Below, piece by piece: positions 1 through 8,058 of a stretch of 64,000 nt of DNA. The stretch's first letter is position 1, and each line of letters opens with the position of its first letter. The stretch spans positions 744,001-808,000 of the forward strand of contig NZ_CADFDK010000002.1 of the NCBI RefSeq assembly GCF_902832885.1, in the 5' to 3' direction. The stretch is from Burkholderia seminalis DSM 23518 (lineage in GTDB: Bacteria; Pseudomonadota; Gammaproteobacteria; Burkholderiales; Burkholderiaceae). The notes beneath the pieces are model-generated. The model was not told the origin of the DNA and made no database searches. It was given only the letters and a program-made list of their open reading frames with translations. Both the position numbers and the translations under genes were made by a program.

Positions 1-375
1 GACGGGCTGCTGAAGACCGATTTCAAGACCGGCCTCGGCACCGTGTCGTATCACGTGCCGTGCCATGCGCGCGTGCAGAACATCGGCCGCAAGACCGCCG
101 ACGCGCTGTCGCTCGTGCCCGATACGCGCGTGAACGTCGTCGAGCGTTGCTCGGGGCATGCGGGCACGTTCGGCGTGAAGAAGGAATTTCATGCGGACGC
201 GATGCGGATCGGCGCACCCGTGTTCAAGGCGATGGCCGAGCCGCGGCCGGACGTCGTGTCGTCCGACTGCGCGCTGGCCGGCCATCACATCGTGCAGGGC
301 ATCGACGAGAAGGGGCTGCCGTCCGCGCCGCTCGCGCATCCGCTCACGCTGCTGCGCCGCGCCTACGGCGTCTGA
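1..375 (+). CDS. (Fe-S)-binding CCG-domain protein, C-terminal part only
   Basis: The reading frame is already open at the left edge, so only the last 124 residues are visible. They contain the cysteine pattern of a CCG domain of the heterodisulfide-reductase subunit B / GlpC / GlcF type: a HVPCHARV segment near residue 20, ERCSGHAG near residue 50 and an SDCALAGHH segment near residue 85. These domains bind an Fe-S cluster and pass electrons. The next gene, DUF3501, follows after 28 bp on the same strand; this pair, often with a rubrerythrin gene upstream, is a common beta-proteobacterial arrangement linked to peroxide and redox handling. The substrate is unknown and the N-terminal ferredoxin-like part lies outside the window. 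Confidence 0.75.
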   Translation, partial: DGLLKTDFKTGLGTVSYHVPCHARVQNIGRKTADALSLVPDTRVNVVERCSGHAGTFGVKKEFHADAMRIGAPVFKAMAEPRPDVVSSDCALAGHHIVQGIDEKGLPSAPLAHPLTLLRRAYGV

Positions 376-403
376 CGACGCCCGCCATCCTCGAGGACCT
401 CTC

Positions 404-985
404 ATGACGCTGACCCGCGACTCCCTGCTGACGCTCGAGGCGTACGCGAAGATCCGCCGGACCGAACACGCGCGGCTCGTCGCGTACAAGCGCCGCCGCG
501 CGGTGGCGCTCGGCAACCATCTGCGCTTCCTGTTCGAGGACGAGACGACGATCCGCTATCAGATCCAGGAGATGCTGCACATCGAGAAGATCTTCGACGA
601 GGCAGGCATCGAAGGCGAGCTGGACGCGTATCTGCCGCTGATACCCGACGGCACCAACCTGAAGGCGACGATGCAGATCGAATACGAGCACGAGGCCGAG
701 CGGCGCGCGGCGCTCGCGCGGCTGATCGGCGTCGAGGATCGCGTGTACGTGCGGGTCGACGGGCATGCGAGCGTCTACGCGATCGCCGACGAGGATCTCG
801 AGCGCGACACCGCCGAGAAGACGTCGGCCGTGCACTTCGTGCGTTTCGAACTCGACGCGCCGATGCGCGCGGCGCTCAAGGGCGGGGCGGCGCTGTCGAT
901 CGGCTGCGATCATCCTGCCTATACGATGCAGCCGCAGCGCATCGACGCGGACGTGACCGCATCGCTGGCCGGCGACCTGCGCTGA
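404..985 (+). CDS. DUF3501 family protein
   Basis: A 193-residue protein starting at ATG 404, just downstream of the CCG-domain gene and probably co-transcribed with it. The sequence matches my memory of the DUF3501 family: a charged N-terminal helix region (MTLTRDSLLTLEAYAKIRR), a middle with FEDETTIRYQIQEMLHIEKI, and a C-terminal half with the SVHFVRFEL-like strand. No signal peptide, membrane segment or catalytic motif is visible, so it is probably cytoplasmic. The biochemical role is unknown; the repeated linkage of this family with rubrerythrin and the CCG Fe-S protein suggests oxidative-stress or electron-transfer work, which is inference. The domain call is quite sure, the function is not. 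Confidence 0.8.
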   Translation: MTLTRDSLLTLEAYAKIRRTEHARLVAYKRRRAVALGNHLRFLFEDETTIRYQIQEMLHIEKIFDEAGIEGELDAYLPLIPDGTNLKATMQIEYEHEAERRAALARLIGVEDRVYVRVDGHASVYAIADEDLERDTAEKTSAVHFVRFELDAPMRAALKGGAALSIGCDHPAYTMQPQRIDADVTASLAGDLR

Positions 986-1197
986 CCGAGCGCCGCGCGT
1001 CCCGCGCGCCCGGTTTCCGCCGTTCCGTTCCGACCCGAAACAGGGGGGCCGCCCGGCTGTCGCCGCGAAGATGTAACACGCGTCACGAATTTGCACGCGG
1101 AGACATACCGTGCATCGCGCGTCACCGCCCTTTCATCACTCGCAGAGAAACAATATCAAGATTGTGTACGAAGATAATCACGGCGAACGGAAATTGA

Positions 1198-1252
1198 ATG
1201 ATTTACCGATTCGTGAATCTCTCGTTACGAATTTTCCCATGATTTACCGATT
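1198..1252. repeat. 14-bp direct repeat, copies 41 bp apart
   Basis: The sequence ATGATTTACCGATT occurs at 1198-1211 and again at 1239-1252 without mismatch. The start-to-start distance of 41 bp is close to four helical turns, so both copies would face the same side of the DNA. This is typical of paired binding sites for one regulator. No protein is known to me for this word. Confidence 0.55.
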
Positions 1253-1459
1253 TTAGGCAGCAGTTCCGGCGATTGTTGCCGGCAAGGGTCGGACCAGCCT
1301 GTAACCGGTTATTTCAAGCCATTCTTCATACCCTGTAGAGCCCCGCCAGGCGGGCCTTTGCAGCGACGGGCATAAAGATCTCGCAAAAAAATTCAAGCGT
1401 AAATGGATTGCGCATCAATGGCAGGTTGTTTCAGTGCGTAACATTAAGTCATTGTCATA

Positions 1460-1487
1460 TTGAGATAAACCCTGAGGATGGTATGCT
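1460..1487 (+). promoter_or_regulatory. Extended -10 sigma-70 promoter
   Basis: TTGAGA (1460-1465) and TATGCT (1482-1487) are separated by 16 bp, and the -10 is preceded by TGG at 1479-1481, giving an extended -10 element. Transcription would start near 1494 and produce a leader of roughly 197 nt before the ATG at 1691. Confidence 0.5.
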
Positions 1488-1488
1488 T

Positions 1489-1690
1489 CGTGCACAAAAA
1501 TTCCCACATTGGAGTGAGACCGTGATTTGTGCGCCATTGCCGGGAATCACGGCACCGTAAAAGTGCGGTGCCGAGCCGGCATGCACAACACCGGATAACC
1601 ATAATGTGCAACCTGGCCGCCCCCGCGACGCGAAGTGTCGCAATGGCGCCGCCAATCGCAGCCCGGCCTGGCTGCGTGGAGAGATCTACT
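1489..1690 (+). promoter_or_regulatory. Structured 5' leader with three stems
   Basis: Three inverted repeats can be read in the predicted leader. The first pairs GTGCACAAA (about 1490) with TTTGTGCGC (about 1526), one mismatch. The second is perfect: CGGCACCG (1550-1557) with CGGTGCCG (1566-1573), loop of 8. The third pairs TGCACA (1582-1587) with TGTGCA (1605-1610). None is followed by a T-run, so they are not simple terminators. The ribosome-binding site GGAGAG (1678-1683) stays outside the stems. It may be a regulated leader or a small RNA; no riboswitch class is recognised. Confidence 0.4.
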
Positions 1691-2632
1691 ATGTTCTTCG
1701 ATGAGCTTAACGATGAAGAGTGGTTTCGTCTTTCAACGCTGATCGCCGATGAACCCATCCGGCTGAATCGTCGCGGGCGTCCGCGCGCCGAACCGCGCGT
1801 CGTCGCCAATGCGGTGCTCTGGATCCTGACGACCGGTGAAGCCTGGTCCAAGCTGCCCGGCCGCTATCCGTCCGGGCCGACGTGCCGCCGCCGCTACGAG
1901 GAGTGGCTTGCGAACGGCACGCTGCTGCAGATGATCGACGTGCTGACCCAGTTCAGCGGGCGCACGTTCGCGTATATTCCGCCGCCGCCGGTGCCTGTGG
2001 TTCCCGCGCGCCGTGTGGAATCCGTGCCCGACAACGATCGCTTGCGCGGCGTGTTCTGGCAAAACCCCGAGTCGTGGCAATTGCCGGTCGCTCAGGCAAA
2101 CGTTTGGGAGGGCGAAGGCGCGTCGGTCAGCGCGAGGCAGGACGATGCGGTGATCGACCGGTCCGACGCATCGTTCGTGGTGCCCGGCGCGCCGTCGACG
2201 GAGTTGCGTCATGCGCATGTGTCGTCGGCGAGCTTCGCCGCGGCCGAACCGCAAGTCGACTCGTATCGCGGCTATACGATCAGCGGCACCGCGCAGCCGG
2301 TGCAGAACCTGATGTATCGCGCGTGGGCCGAGATCTCGCAGGACGACCGGCGCGTGGAACGCTCGGGCCTGATCGGCCCGCGCTTTACCGACGCCGAGGA
2401 AGCCGAGCAGTACGCGCTCGACTGGGCGCGCCAGTGGATCGATCGCCACGGCGCGAGCGACGAGCCGGCGCGCGCGCCGCAAAGCGAGGTGCTGGCCGGT
2501 CTGTCGGCGCTGTCGCGTGCGGAGTCCGACATCAAGCGCTTCATCGCCGAGCGTCATACCGGTGCGCTGACCGAAAGCCGCAACGATCCGGTGCAGTCGG
2601 AACGTCGCGAGTACGCGTACCGCGTCGGCTGA
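1691..2632 (+). CDS. Protein with IS5-type transposase N-terminal domain fused to an unknown C-terminus
   Basis: A 313-residue protein starting at ATG 1691, chosen because GGAGAG lies 7 bp upstream and the transposase-like homology starts there. Residues 1-90 look like the N-terminal domain of IS5-family transposases (DUF4096): MFFDELNDEEWFRLSTLI, a GRPRAEPR segment, an AVLWILTTGEAW segment and the RRYEEW segment. The DDE catalytic core that should follow is absent. Instead there is a linker rich in Pro and Ser (about 100-190) and a second domain (about 195-265) with RGYTISGT and EEAEQYALDWARQWIDRHG. No terminal inverted repeats flank the gene. It therefore looks like a domesticated DNA-binding module, not a working transposase. 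It converges on bceA at the border of the cepacian cluster. Function unknown. Confidence 0.75.
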   Translation: MFFDELNDEEWFRLSTLIADEPIRLNRRGRPRAEPRVVANAVLWILTTGEAWSKLPGRYPSGPTCRRRYEEWLANGTLLQMIDVLTQFSGRTFAYIPPPPVPVVPARRVESVPDNDRLRGVFWQNPESWQLPVAQANVWEGEGASVSARQDDAVIDRSDASFVVPGAPSTELRHAHVSSASFAAAEPQVDSYRGYTISGTAQPVQNLMYRAWAEISQDDRRVERSGLIGPRFTDAEEAEQYALDWARQWIDRHGASDEPARAPQSEVLAGLSALSRAESDIKRFIAERHTGALTESRNDPVQSERREYAYRVG

Positions 2633-2735
2633 TCGCGGTGCCGATGCGAGGCGCGGGCCGTCGTGTGCCACGACGCCCGCGCGTGCCTGCCCGGGTACGT
2701 TCGCGAGACCGTTGTCGGTGTGAACGGGCCTAGCC

Positions 2736-2768
2736 CCCGGGGCGCCGCCGTCGAAGCGGCGCCCCGGG
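2736..2768. terminator. GC hairpin between convergent genes
   Basis: A 13-bp perfect stem (CCCGGGGCGCCGC at 2736-2748 with its complement at 2756-2768) and a 7-nt loop lie between the stop at 2632 and the end of bceA at 2780. The plus-strand side is followed by CGTTT. It probably serves as a bidirectional terminator, although the T-tract is short. Confidence 0.55.
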
Positions 2769-2779
2769 CGTTTGATGCA

Positions 2780-4306
2780 TCACTGGCGGCCGTAGGTATC
2801 GTCGAAGCGGACGATGTCGTCCTCGCCGAGGTACGCGCCCGATTGCACTTCGATCAGTTCGAGCGGCATCTTGCCCGGGTTCTCCAGGCGGTGCGAGACG
2901 CCGAGCGGGATGTAGGTCGATTCGTTTTCGGACAGCAGGAACGTTTCGTCGCCGCGCGTGATGCGCGCGGTGCCGCGCACGACGATCCAGTGTTCGGCGC
3001 GGTGGTGATGCATCTGCAGCGACAGTTGCGCGCCCGGCTTCACGACGATGCGTTTCACCTGGAAGCGCTCGCCCATGTCGACCGAGTCGTAGTGGCCCCA
3101 CGGGCGATGCACCTTGCGGTGATCGGTGGCTTCCGCGCCGCGTTGCGCCTTGATGCGGCCGACGATTTTCTTCACGTCCTGCACGCGCGACTTGTCCGCG
3201 ACGAGCACCGCGTCGGGCGTTTCGACGACGACGAGGTTCTGCGTGCCGACGCAGGCGACGAGCCGGCTTTCCGAATGCGCGAAAGTCGATTCGGCGCCTT
3301 CGAACAGCACATGGCCGCGGCCGACGTTCTGCGCATCGTCCTTCGGCGAGATCTGCCAGATCGCGTCCCACGACCCGACGTCCGACCAGCCGGCGTCGAG
3401 CGGCACGACCACGCTTTCGCACAGTTGCGGCAGGCTCGCGAGCGGCTCCATCACCGCGTAGTCGATCGAGTTCGACGGCGACGCGGCGAACGCCTCGCGA
3501 TCGACACGGAAGAAATCGCCGTCGTCCTTGCCCTGGGCGACGGCCGTTTCGCACGCGGCGTAGATCGCCGGCTCGAGCTGGCGGATCGCCTTCAGCCAGA
3601 CCGACGCGCGCACGATGAAGATCCCGCTGTTCCACCAGTATTCGCCCGATGCGACGTACTGCTGGGCGAGTTCGAGGTGCGGCTTCTCGACGAAACGGTC
3701 GAGGCGGCGCACGTCGAGGCTGCCGGTCGCGGCATCGCCGAGCGGCGCGCCCACGCGGATGTAGCCGTAGCCGGTCTCCGCGTGCTTCGGCACGATGCCC
3801 ATCGTCGCGATCTTGCCTTGCGCGGCGCAGTGCACGCCGGCCGCGACCGCTGCGTGAAAGCGCGGCAGGTCGGCGACCGCGTGGTCGGCCGGCATCACCG
3901 TCATCACCGCATCGTTGCCGCCGGCGACGAGCCGCAGCGCGGCCAGCGTGAGCGCGGGCGCGGTGTCGCGGCCGAGCGGCTCGAGCATGATCGTCGCGCG
4001 CTTGGCCGTCAGGCGCAGCTGTTCGGCGGTCGTGAAGCGGTGATCCTCGCCGCACACGATCAGCACGTCGTCGTTCAGCGGATGGTCGGCCGCGAGGCCG
4101 TCGAGGCGCAGGGCGGTCGACTGCAGCAGCGAATGATCGCCGAGCAGGCCGATCAGCTGTTTCGGAAAACGTTCGCGCGACATCGGCCACAGGCGTGTGC
4201 CGGAGCCGCCGGCAAGAATCACCGGTTGCACCGCGAGGCGCGTGCCGGCGGCGGGGGCGGCGGAAGAAGCATGGCGCGTTTCGGCTGCCACGGCCGGAGC
4301 ATTCAT
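2780..4306 (-). CDS. bceA: BceA, bifunctional mannose-6-phosphate isomerase / mannose-1-phosphate guanylyltransferase
   Basis: A type II PMI-GMP enzyme of 508 residues. It makes GDP-mannose from fructose-6-phosphate via mannose-6- and mannose-1-phosphate, supplying GDP-sugars for cepacian. The guanylyltransferase signature PVILAGGSGTRLWP is at residues 28-41 with the FPKQL lysine just after it. The C-terminal cupin isomerase domain includes the metal-binding segment QMHHHRAEHW near residue 430. The start at 4306 is supported by GGAGAG upstream; an upstream in-frame ATG at 4402 would add 32 residues without family similarity. The gene runs opposite to bceB to bceK and shares the 428-bp divergent control region with bceB. 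Confidence 0.93.
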   Translation of the reverse strand: MNAPAVAAETRHASSAAPAAGTRLAVQPVILAGGSGTRLWPMSRERFPKQLIGLLGDHSLLQSTALRLDGLAADHPLNDDVLIVCGEDHRFTTAEQLRLTAKRATIMLEPLGRDTAPALTLAALRLVAGGNDAVMTVMPADHAVADLPRFHAAVAAGVHCAAQGKIATMGIVPKHAETGYGYIRVGAPLGDAATGSLDVRRLDRFVEKPHLELAQQYVASGEYWWNSGIFIVRASVWLKAIRQLEPAIYAACETAVAQGKDDGDFFRVDREAFAASPSNSIDYAVMEPLASLPQLCESVVVPLDAGWSDVGSWDAIWQISPKDDAQNVGRGHVLFEGAESTFAHSESRLVACVGTQNLVVVETPDAVLVADKSRVQDVKKIVGRIKAQRGAEATDHRKVHRPWGHYDSVDMGERFQVKRIVVKPGAQLSLQMHHHRAEHWIVVRGTARITRGDETFLLSENESTYIPLGVSHRLENPGKMPLELIEVQSGAYLGEDDIVRFDDTYGRQ

Positions 4307-4734
4307 GATGGCACTCTCCACGGTTGAAGTCAGTGCCTGTCGTTGTAGCATGAAGTAAATCGACAATAAAACCGGGCCCATTGCCTGATATTCATCGGGC
4401 ATTCATCTGGAAAAATTTTCCGCGCTAGCATCGGATGCAAATAAAAAAATAAAAAATAATTCCGTGCACCGGCGGCTGGAGCTTGTCTGTAAAGGGATTG
4501 AGCCGAACGTAAAGTTTCCGAAAAATTCTCGATTTCAGATCGATTCGGGAAAACGTGCCGAATTAATTCAAAAAGTTCGCGGCAAGAATTTCCGATTATT
4601 TTTCGAAATACTTGTGCGCTTGAGGGGGGATTTTCTTGTCGCTTCAATAGCGTCATGCAACGTTTGAATCGAAGGTGCGGCACGGGTCGCACGAGGAGCT
4701 GTTCGGCAAACGCCTGTTCAAAGAGGAAGCAGAC
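4307..4734. promoter_or_regulatory. Divergent AT-rich control region between bceA and bceB
   Basis: This 428-bp gene-free stretch is far more AT-rich than the genes around it, with A/T runs at 4440-4460. Towards bceA, an extended -10 reads TGCTACAAC on the minus strand (complement of 4342-4350), with no good -35. Towards bceB, TTGAGG near 4620 and TTCAAT 17 bp later are the best weak pair. A perfect palindrome GAATTAATTC lies at 4560-4569. I see no sigma-54 -24/-12 match. The region must hold the promoters for the whole polysaccharide cluster, so operator sites for its regulators are expected here. Confidence 0.6.
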
Positions 4735-6108
4735 ATGTTGAGCGTGCTGGCGAGAGTCATCGATATCGCGATGGTCGTAGCGGGGGCGCTGATCGCCGCC
4801 GCGCTGCACGACGGCAGTATCTGGCTCAACGACCTGCAGCGCACGACGGTGCTGTTCGACTGCCTGCTCGTCGTCGTGTTCTTTCCGGCCATCGGCATTT
4901 ACCAGTCGTGGCGCGGCAAGCGCCTCGTCGGGCTGGTGGGCCGGGTCGCGTTCGCGTGGCTCGTGGTCGAGCTCGCGGGCATCCTGATGAGCTTCAGCTT
5001 TCACCAGTCGGGCGAGCTGTCGCGGCTGTGGCTCGGCTACTGGGCGCTCGTGACGATGGCGCTGCTCGCCGGCTCGAAGACGTGCGTGCACGTCGTGCTG
5101 CGGCAGCTGCGTCGCGGCGGCTACAACCTGAAGGCGGTCGCGATCGTCGGCGGTACGCCGGCGGCGCGGCGGCTGATCGCGCAGATGCGGGCGCGGCCGG
5201 AAGCCGGTTTCAACCCGGTGTGCGTGTACGACGAAAGCGAGGCGCCGGGCGAAGTCGCGCTCGACGACGTGCGCATCGAGCGGCAGTTCGAATCGCTGGT
5301 GTGGCTGGTGCGCAGCCGCGCGATCAGCGAGCTGTGGCTCACGCTGCCGATCACGGAGGAGCGCCGGATTCACCAGATCGTGACGGTGTTCCGCCACGAC
5401 TTCGTGAATATCCGCTTCATCCCGGACGTGCGCACGCTGTCGTTCTTCAACCAGGAAGTGGTCGAGGTGCTCGGCGTGCCGGCGATCAACCTCGCGGCGT
5501 CGCCGATCACCGACGTGCGGATCCTGCCGAAGTTCGTGTTCGACCGGCTGTTCGCGCTGGCGGCGCTCACGGCGCTCGCGCCGGTGATGGTGCTGATCGC
5601 GGCCCTGATCAAGCTGACGTCGCGCGGGCCGGTGTTCTTTCGCCAGAAGCGCAAGGGCATCGACGGGCACGAGTTCGAGATCTACAAATTTCGCTCGATG
5701 AAGGTGCATCAGGAAGTGGCCGGGCAAGTCACGCAGGCGACGAAGAACGACACGCGCGTGACGCCGGTCGGCCGGTTCCTGCGCCGCACGAGCCTCGACG
5801 AGCTGCCGCAGTTCATCAACGTGCTGAAGGGCGAGATGTCGGTCGTCGGCCCGCGCCCGCATGCGCTCGCGCACGACGACATCTACAAGGATCTGGTCAA
5901 GGGCTACATGTTCCGCTACCGGATCAAGCCGGGCATCACCGGGTGGGCGCAGATCAACGGCTATCGCGGCGAGACCGACCAGATCGAGAAGATGATGGGG
6001 CGCGTGAAGCTCGATCTGTACTACATGCAGAACTGGTCGTTCTGGCTCGACATCAAGATCGTCGTGCTGACGCTCTGGAAAGGCTTTACCGGCAGCAACG
6101 CGTACTGA
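4735..6108 (+). CDS. bceB: BceB, undecaprenyl-phosphate glucosyl-1-phosphate transferase (priming enzyme)
   Basis: A polyisoprenyl-phosphate hexose-1-phosphate transferase of the WbaP/WcaJ type, 457 residues. It starts the repeat unit by transferring a sugar phosphate to undecaprenyl phosphate at the inner membrane. Four hydrophobic segments fill residues 1-120, a soluble nucleotide-fold-like middle follows, then another membrane segment near 275-295 ([13 protein letters not shown]). The C-terminal bacterial sugar-transferase domain shows [27 protein letters not shown] and [11 protein letters not shown] 4735 is chosen because GAGGA sits 8 bp upstream; a GTG at 4675 in frame lacks a ribosome site. 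First gene of the bceB-K operon. Confidence 0.93.
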   Translation: MLSVLARVIDIAMVVAGALIAAALHDGSIWLNDLQRTTVLFDCLLVVVFFPAIGIYQSWRGKRLVGLVGRVAFAWLVVELAGILMSFSFHQSGELSRLWLGYWALVTMALLAGSKTCVHVVLRQLRRGGYNLKAVAIVGGTPAARRLIAQMRARPEAGFNPVCVYDESEAPGEVALDDVRIERQFESLVWLVRSRAISELWLTLPITEERRIHQIVTVFRHDFVNIRFIPDVRTLSFFNQEVVEVLGVPAINLAASPITDVRILPKFVFDRLFALAALTALAPVMVLIAALIKLTSRGPVFFRQKRKGIDGHEFEIYKFRSMKVHQEVAGQVTQATKNDTRVTPVGRFLRRTSLDELPQFINVLKGEMSVVGPRPHALAHDDIYKDLVKGYMFRYRIKPGITGWAQINGYRGETDQIEKMMGRVKLDLYYMQNWSFWLDIKIVVLTLWKGFTGSNAY

Positions 6109-6171
6109 CGCGCCGCGCAGGCGTTCCGGTTTTACGAATTTCGAATCATTGGTCACGAGGTCCGACACATC

Positions 6172-7584
6172 ATGAATCTGACTATCATCGGCAGCGGTTA
6201 CGTAGGTCTTGTCACCGGCGCCTGTCTCGCCGACATCGGGCACGACGTGTTCTGTCTCGACGTCGACCAGGCAAAGATCGACGTCCTGAACAACGGCGGC
6301 GTGCCGATCCACGAGCCGGGCCTGAAGGAAGTCATCGCGCGCAACCGCGCGGCCGGCCGCCTGCGCTTCTCGACCGACGTCGAGGCCGCGGTCGCGCACG
6401 GCGATGTGCAGTTCATCGCGGTCGGCACGCCGCCCGACGAGGACGGCTCGGCGGACCTGCAGTACGTGCTCGCCGCCGCGCGCAACATCGGCCGCTACAT
6501 GACGGGCTTCAAGGTGATCGTCGACAAGTCGACGGTGCCGGTCGGCACGGCCGAGCGCGTGCGCGCGGCGGTTGCCGAGGAGCTCGCGAAGCGCGGCGGC
6601 GACCAGATGTTCTCGGTCGTGTCGAATCCGGAATTCCTGAAGGAAGGCGCGGCCGTCGACGATTTCACGCGTCCGGACCGCATCGTGATCGGCTGCGACG
6701 ACGACGTGCCGGGCGAGCGCGCCCGCGAACTGATGAAGAAGCTGTACGCGCCGTTCAACCGCAACCACGAACGCACGCTGTACATGGACGTGCGCTCGGC
6801 CGAGTTCACGAAGTACGCGGCCAACGCGATGCTCGCGACGCGCATCTCGTTCATGAACGAGCTGGCGAACCTCGCGGACCGCTTCGGCGCGGACATCGAG
6901 GCCGTGCGCCGTGGGATCGGCTCCGATCCGCGCATCGGCTATCACTTCCTGTATGCCGGCTGCGGTTACGGCGGCTCGTGCTTCCCGAAGGACGTCGAGG
7001 CGCTGATCCGCACGGCCGACGAGCACGGGCAGGCGCTGCAGATCCTGAAGGCCGTGTCGTCGGTCAACGCGACGCAAAAGCGCGTGCTCGCCGACAAGAT
7101 CGTCGCGCGTTTCGGCGAGGACCTGACGGGCCGCACGTTCGCGATCTGGGGCCTGGCGTTCAAGCCGAACACCGACGACATGCGCGAAGCGCCGAGCCGC
7201 GAGCTGATCGCCGAGCTGCTGTCGCGCGGTGCGCGCATCGCCGCGTACGACCCGGTCGCGCAGCAGGAAGCGCGCCGCGTGATCGCGCTCGATCTCGCCG
7301 ATCACCCGAGCTGGCTGGCGCGCCTGACCTTCGTCGACGACGAGGCGCAGGCCGCGCGCGACGCCGACGCGCTCGTGATCGTCACCGAATGGAAGATCTT
7401 CAAGAGCCCCGACTTCGTCGCGCTCGGCCGCCTGTGGAAAGCGCCGGTGATCTTCGACGGCCGCAACCTGTACGAGCCGGAGACGATGAGCGAGCAGGGC
7501 ATCGAGTACCACCCGATCGGCCGGCCGGGCTCGCGCCAGGCCGTCGCCGCCCGCGTGCCCGGCGCCGCGCGCGCGAGTGCGTAA
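6172..7584 (+). CDS. bceC: BceC, UDP-glucose 6-dehydrogenase
   Basis: A 470-residue UDP-glucose dehydrogenase, which oxidises UDP-glucose to UDP-glucuronate with two NAD+, giving the glucuronic acid of cepacian. The N-terminal Rossmann motif is [13 protein letters not shown] (residues 4-16), VGTPPDEDG lies near residue 85, and the catalytic cysteine is C270 in [10 protein letters not shown]. The C-terminal UDP-binding domain includes the [17 protein letters not shown] segment near 325-340. Length is normal for the family. It is third in the cluster, 63 bp after bceB. A second UGD gene elsewhere in Burkholderia genomes is common, so this copy may be dedicated to the polysaccharide. Confidence 0.95.
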   Translation: MNLTIIGSGYVGLVTGACLADIGHDVFCLDVDQAKIDVLNNGGVPIHEPGLKEVIARNRAAGRLRFSTDVEAAVAHGDVQFIAVGTPPDEDGSADLQYVLAAARNIGRYMTGFKVIVDKSTVPVGTAERVRAAVAEELAKRGGDQMFSVVSNPEFLKEGAAVDDFTRPDRIVIGCDDDVPGERARELMKKLYAPFNRNHERTLYMDVRSAEFTKYAANAMLATRISFMNELANLADRFGADIEAVRRGIGSDPRIGYHFLYAGCGYGGSCFPKDVEALIRTADEHGQALQILKAVSSVNATQKRVLADKIVARFGEDLTGRTFAIWGLAFKPNTDDMREAPSRELIAELLSRGARIAAYDPVAQQEARRVIALDLADHPSWLARLTFVDDEAQAARDADALVIVTEWKIFKSPDFVALGRLWKAPVIFDGRNLYEPETMSEQGIEYHPIGRPGSRQAVAARVPGAARASA

Positions 7585-7614
7585 CCCGTTTCCCGTTACT
7601 CGTTACGAGGCGCC

Positions 7615-8058
7615 ATGTTCCGGAACATCCTGATCGTCTGCCACGCGAACGTCTGCCGCAGCCCGGCAGCGGAAATGCTGTTCAAGTCGCACGCCGCGTC
7701 GCGCGGCGGCCCGCGCCCGACCTTTCACTCGGCCGGCGTGCACGCGAATGACGGCGACGGCATCGATCCGGTGATGCGGCAACTGCTCGCCGAGCGGGGC
7801 GTCGATGCGACGACCCACCGCTCGCGGCGGCTGTCGCGCCGGCTGGTGCGCGACGCCGACCTGATTCTCGTCAGCGAGCGCGGACAGATCGCGGCCGTCG
7901 AATCGGTCGATCCGTTCGCGCGCGGCAAGGTCCACCTGCTCGGCAAGTGGGAAGGGGCCGAGATTGCCGACCCGCACGGCGGCCCCGAGGCCGACTACCG
8001 CGAGAGCTACTCACTGATCGAACGTCTGGTTCAAGGATGGCTACAGAAACTATGCTGA
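7615..8058 (+). CDS. bceD: BceD, low-molecular-weight protein tyrosine phosphatase
   Basis: A 147-residue LMW-PTP. The signature C-X5-R-S loop is at the N-terminus: CHANVCRS, nucleophile C9 and R15. The general-acid loop is DPHGG near residue 121. Such Wzb-type phosphatases dephosphorylate the tyrosine-rich tail of the partner kinase, here BceF, and so tune polymerisation and export. The start ATG 7615 follows bceC by 30 bp. The end overlaps the start of bceE (ATG at 8052 inside the last codons), which indicates translational coupling. Confidence 0.95.
   Translation: MFRNILIVCHANVCRSPAAEMLFKSHAASRGGPRPTFHSAGVHANDGDGIDPVMRQLLAERGVDATTHRSRRLSRRLVRDADLILVSERGQIAAVESVDPFARGKVHLLGKWEGAEIADPHGGPEADYRESYSLIERLVQGWLQKLC

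Larger units (their letters stand above)
986..1690. promoter_or_regulatory. Long AT-rich regulatory stretch upstream of the transposase-domain gene
   Basis: This 705-bp stretch has no convincing coding frame and is clearly more AT-rich than its surroundings from about 1130 on. It holds a 14-bp direct repeat (1198 and 1239), a weak GC hairpin near 1340-1358 followed by only three T, an extended -10 promoter (1460-1487) and a leader of about 200 nt with three possible stems ending at the ATG at 1691. Each is listed separately. The composition shift could mark old horizontal transfer or simply a strong regulatory region. Confidence 0.6.

Noticed and set aside
1336-1360. CCCGCC-A-GGCGGG hairpin as a terminator for DUF3501
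   Set aside because: It lies about 350 bp after the stop, the usable stem is only about four pairs with a five-base loop, and just three T follow.
1691-2632. An intact insertion sequence
   Set aside because: No terminal inverted repeats or target duplication are visible, and the DDE catalytic part of the transposase is absent.
4330-7512. A 1060-codon open frame on the minus strand opposite bceB and bceC
   Set aside because: It is a shadow of the strong third-position GC bias of the plus-strand genes: the translation is rich in Arg, His, Val and Asp without any domain, while bceB and bceC have full family motifs.
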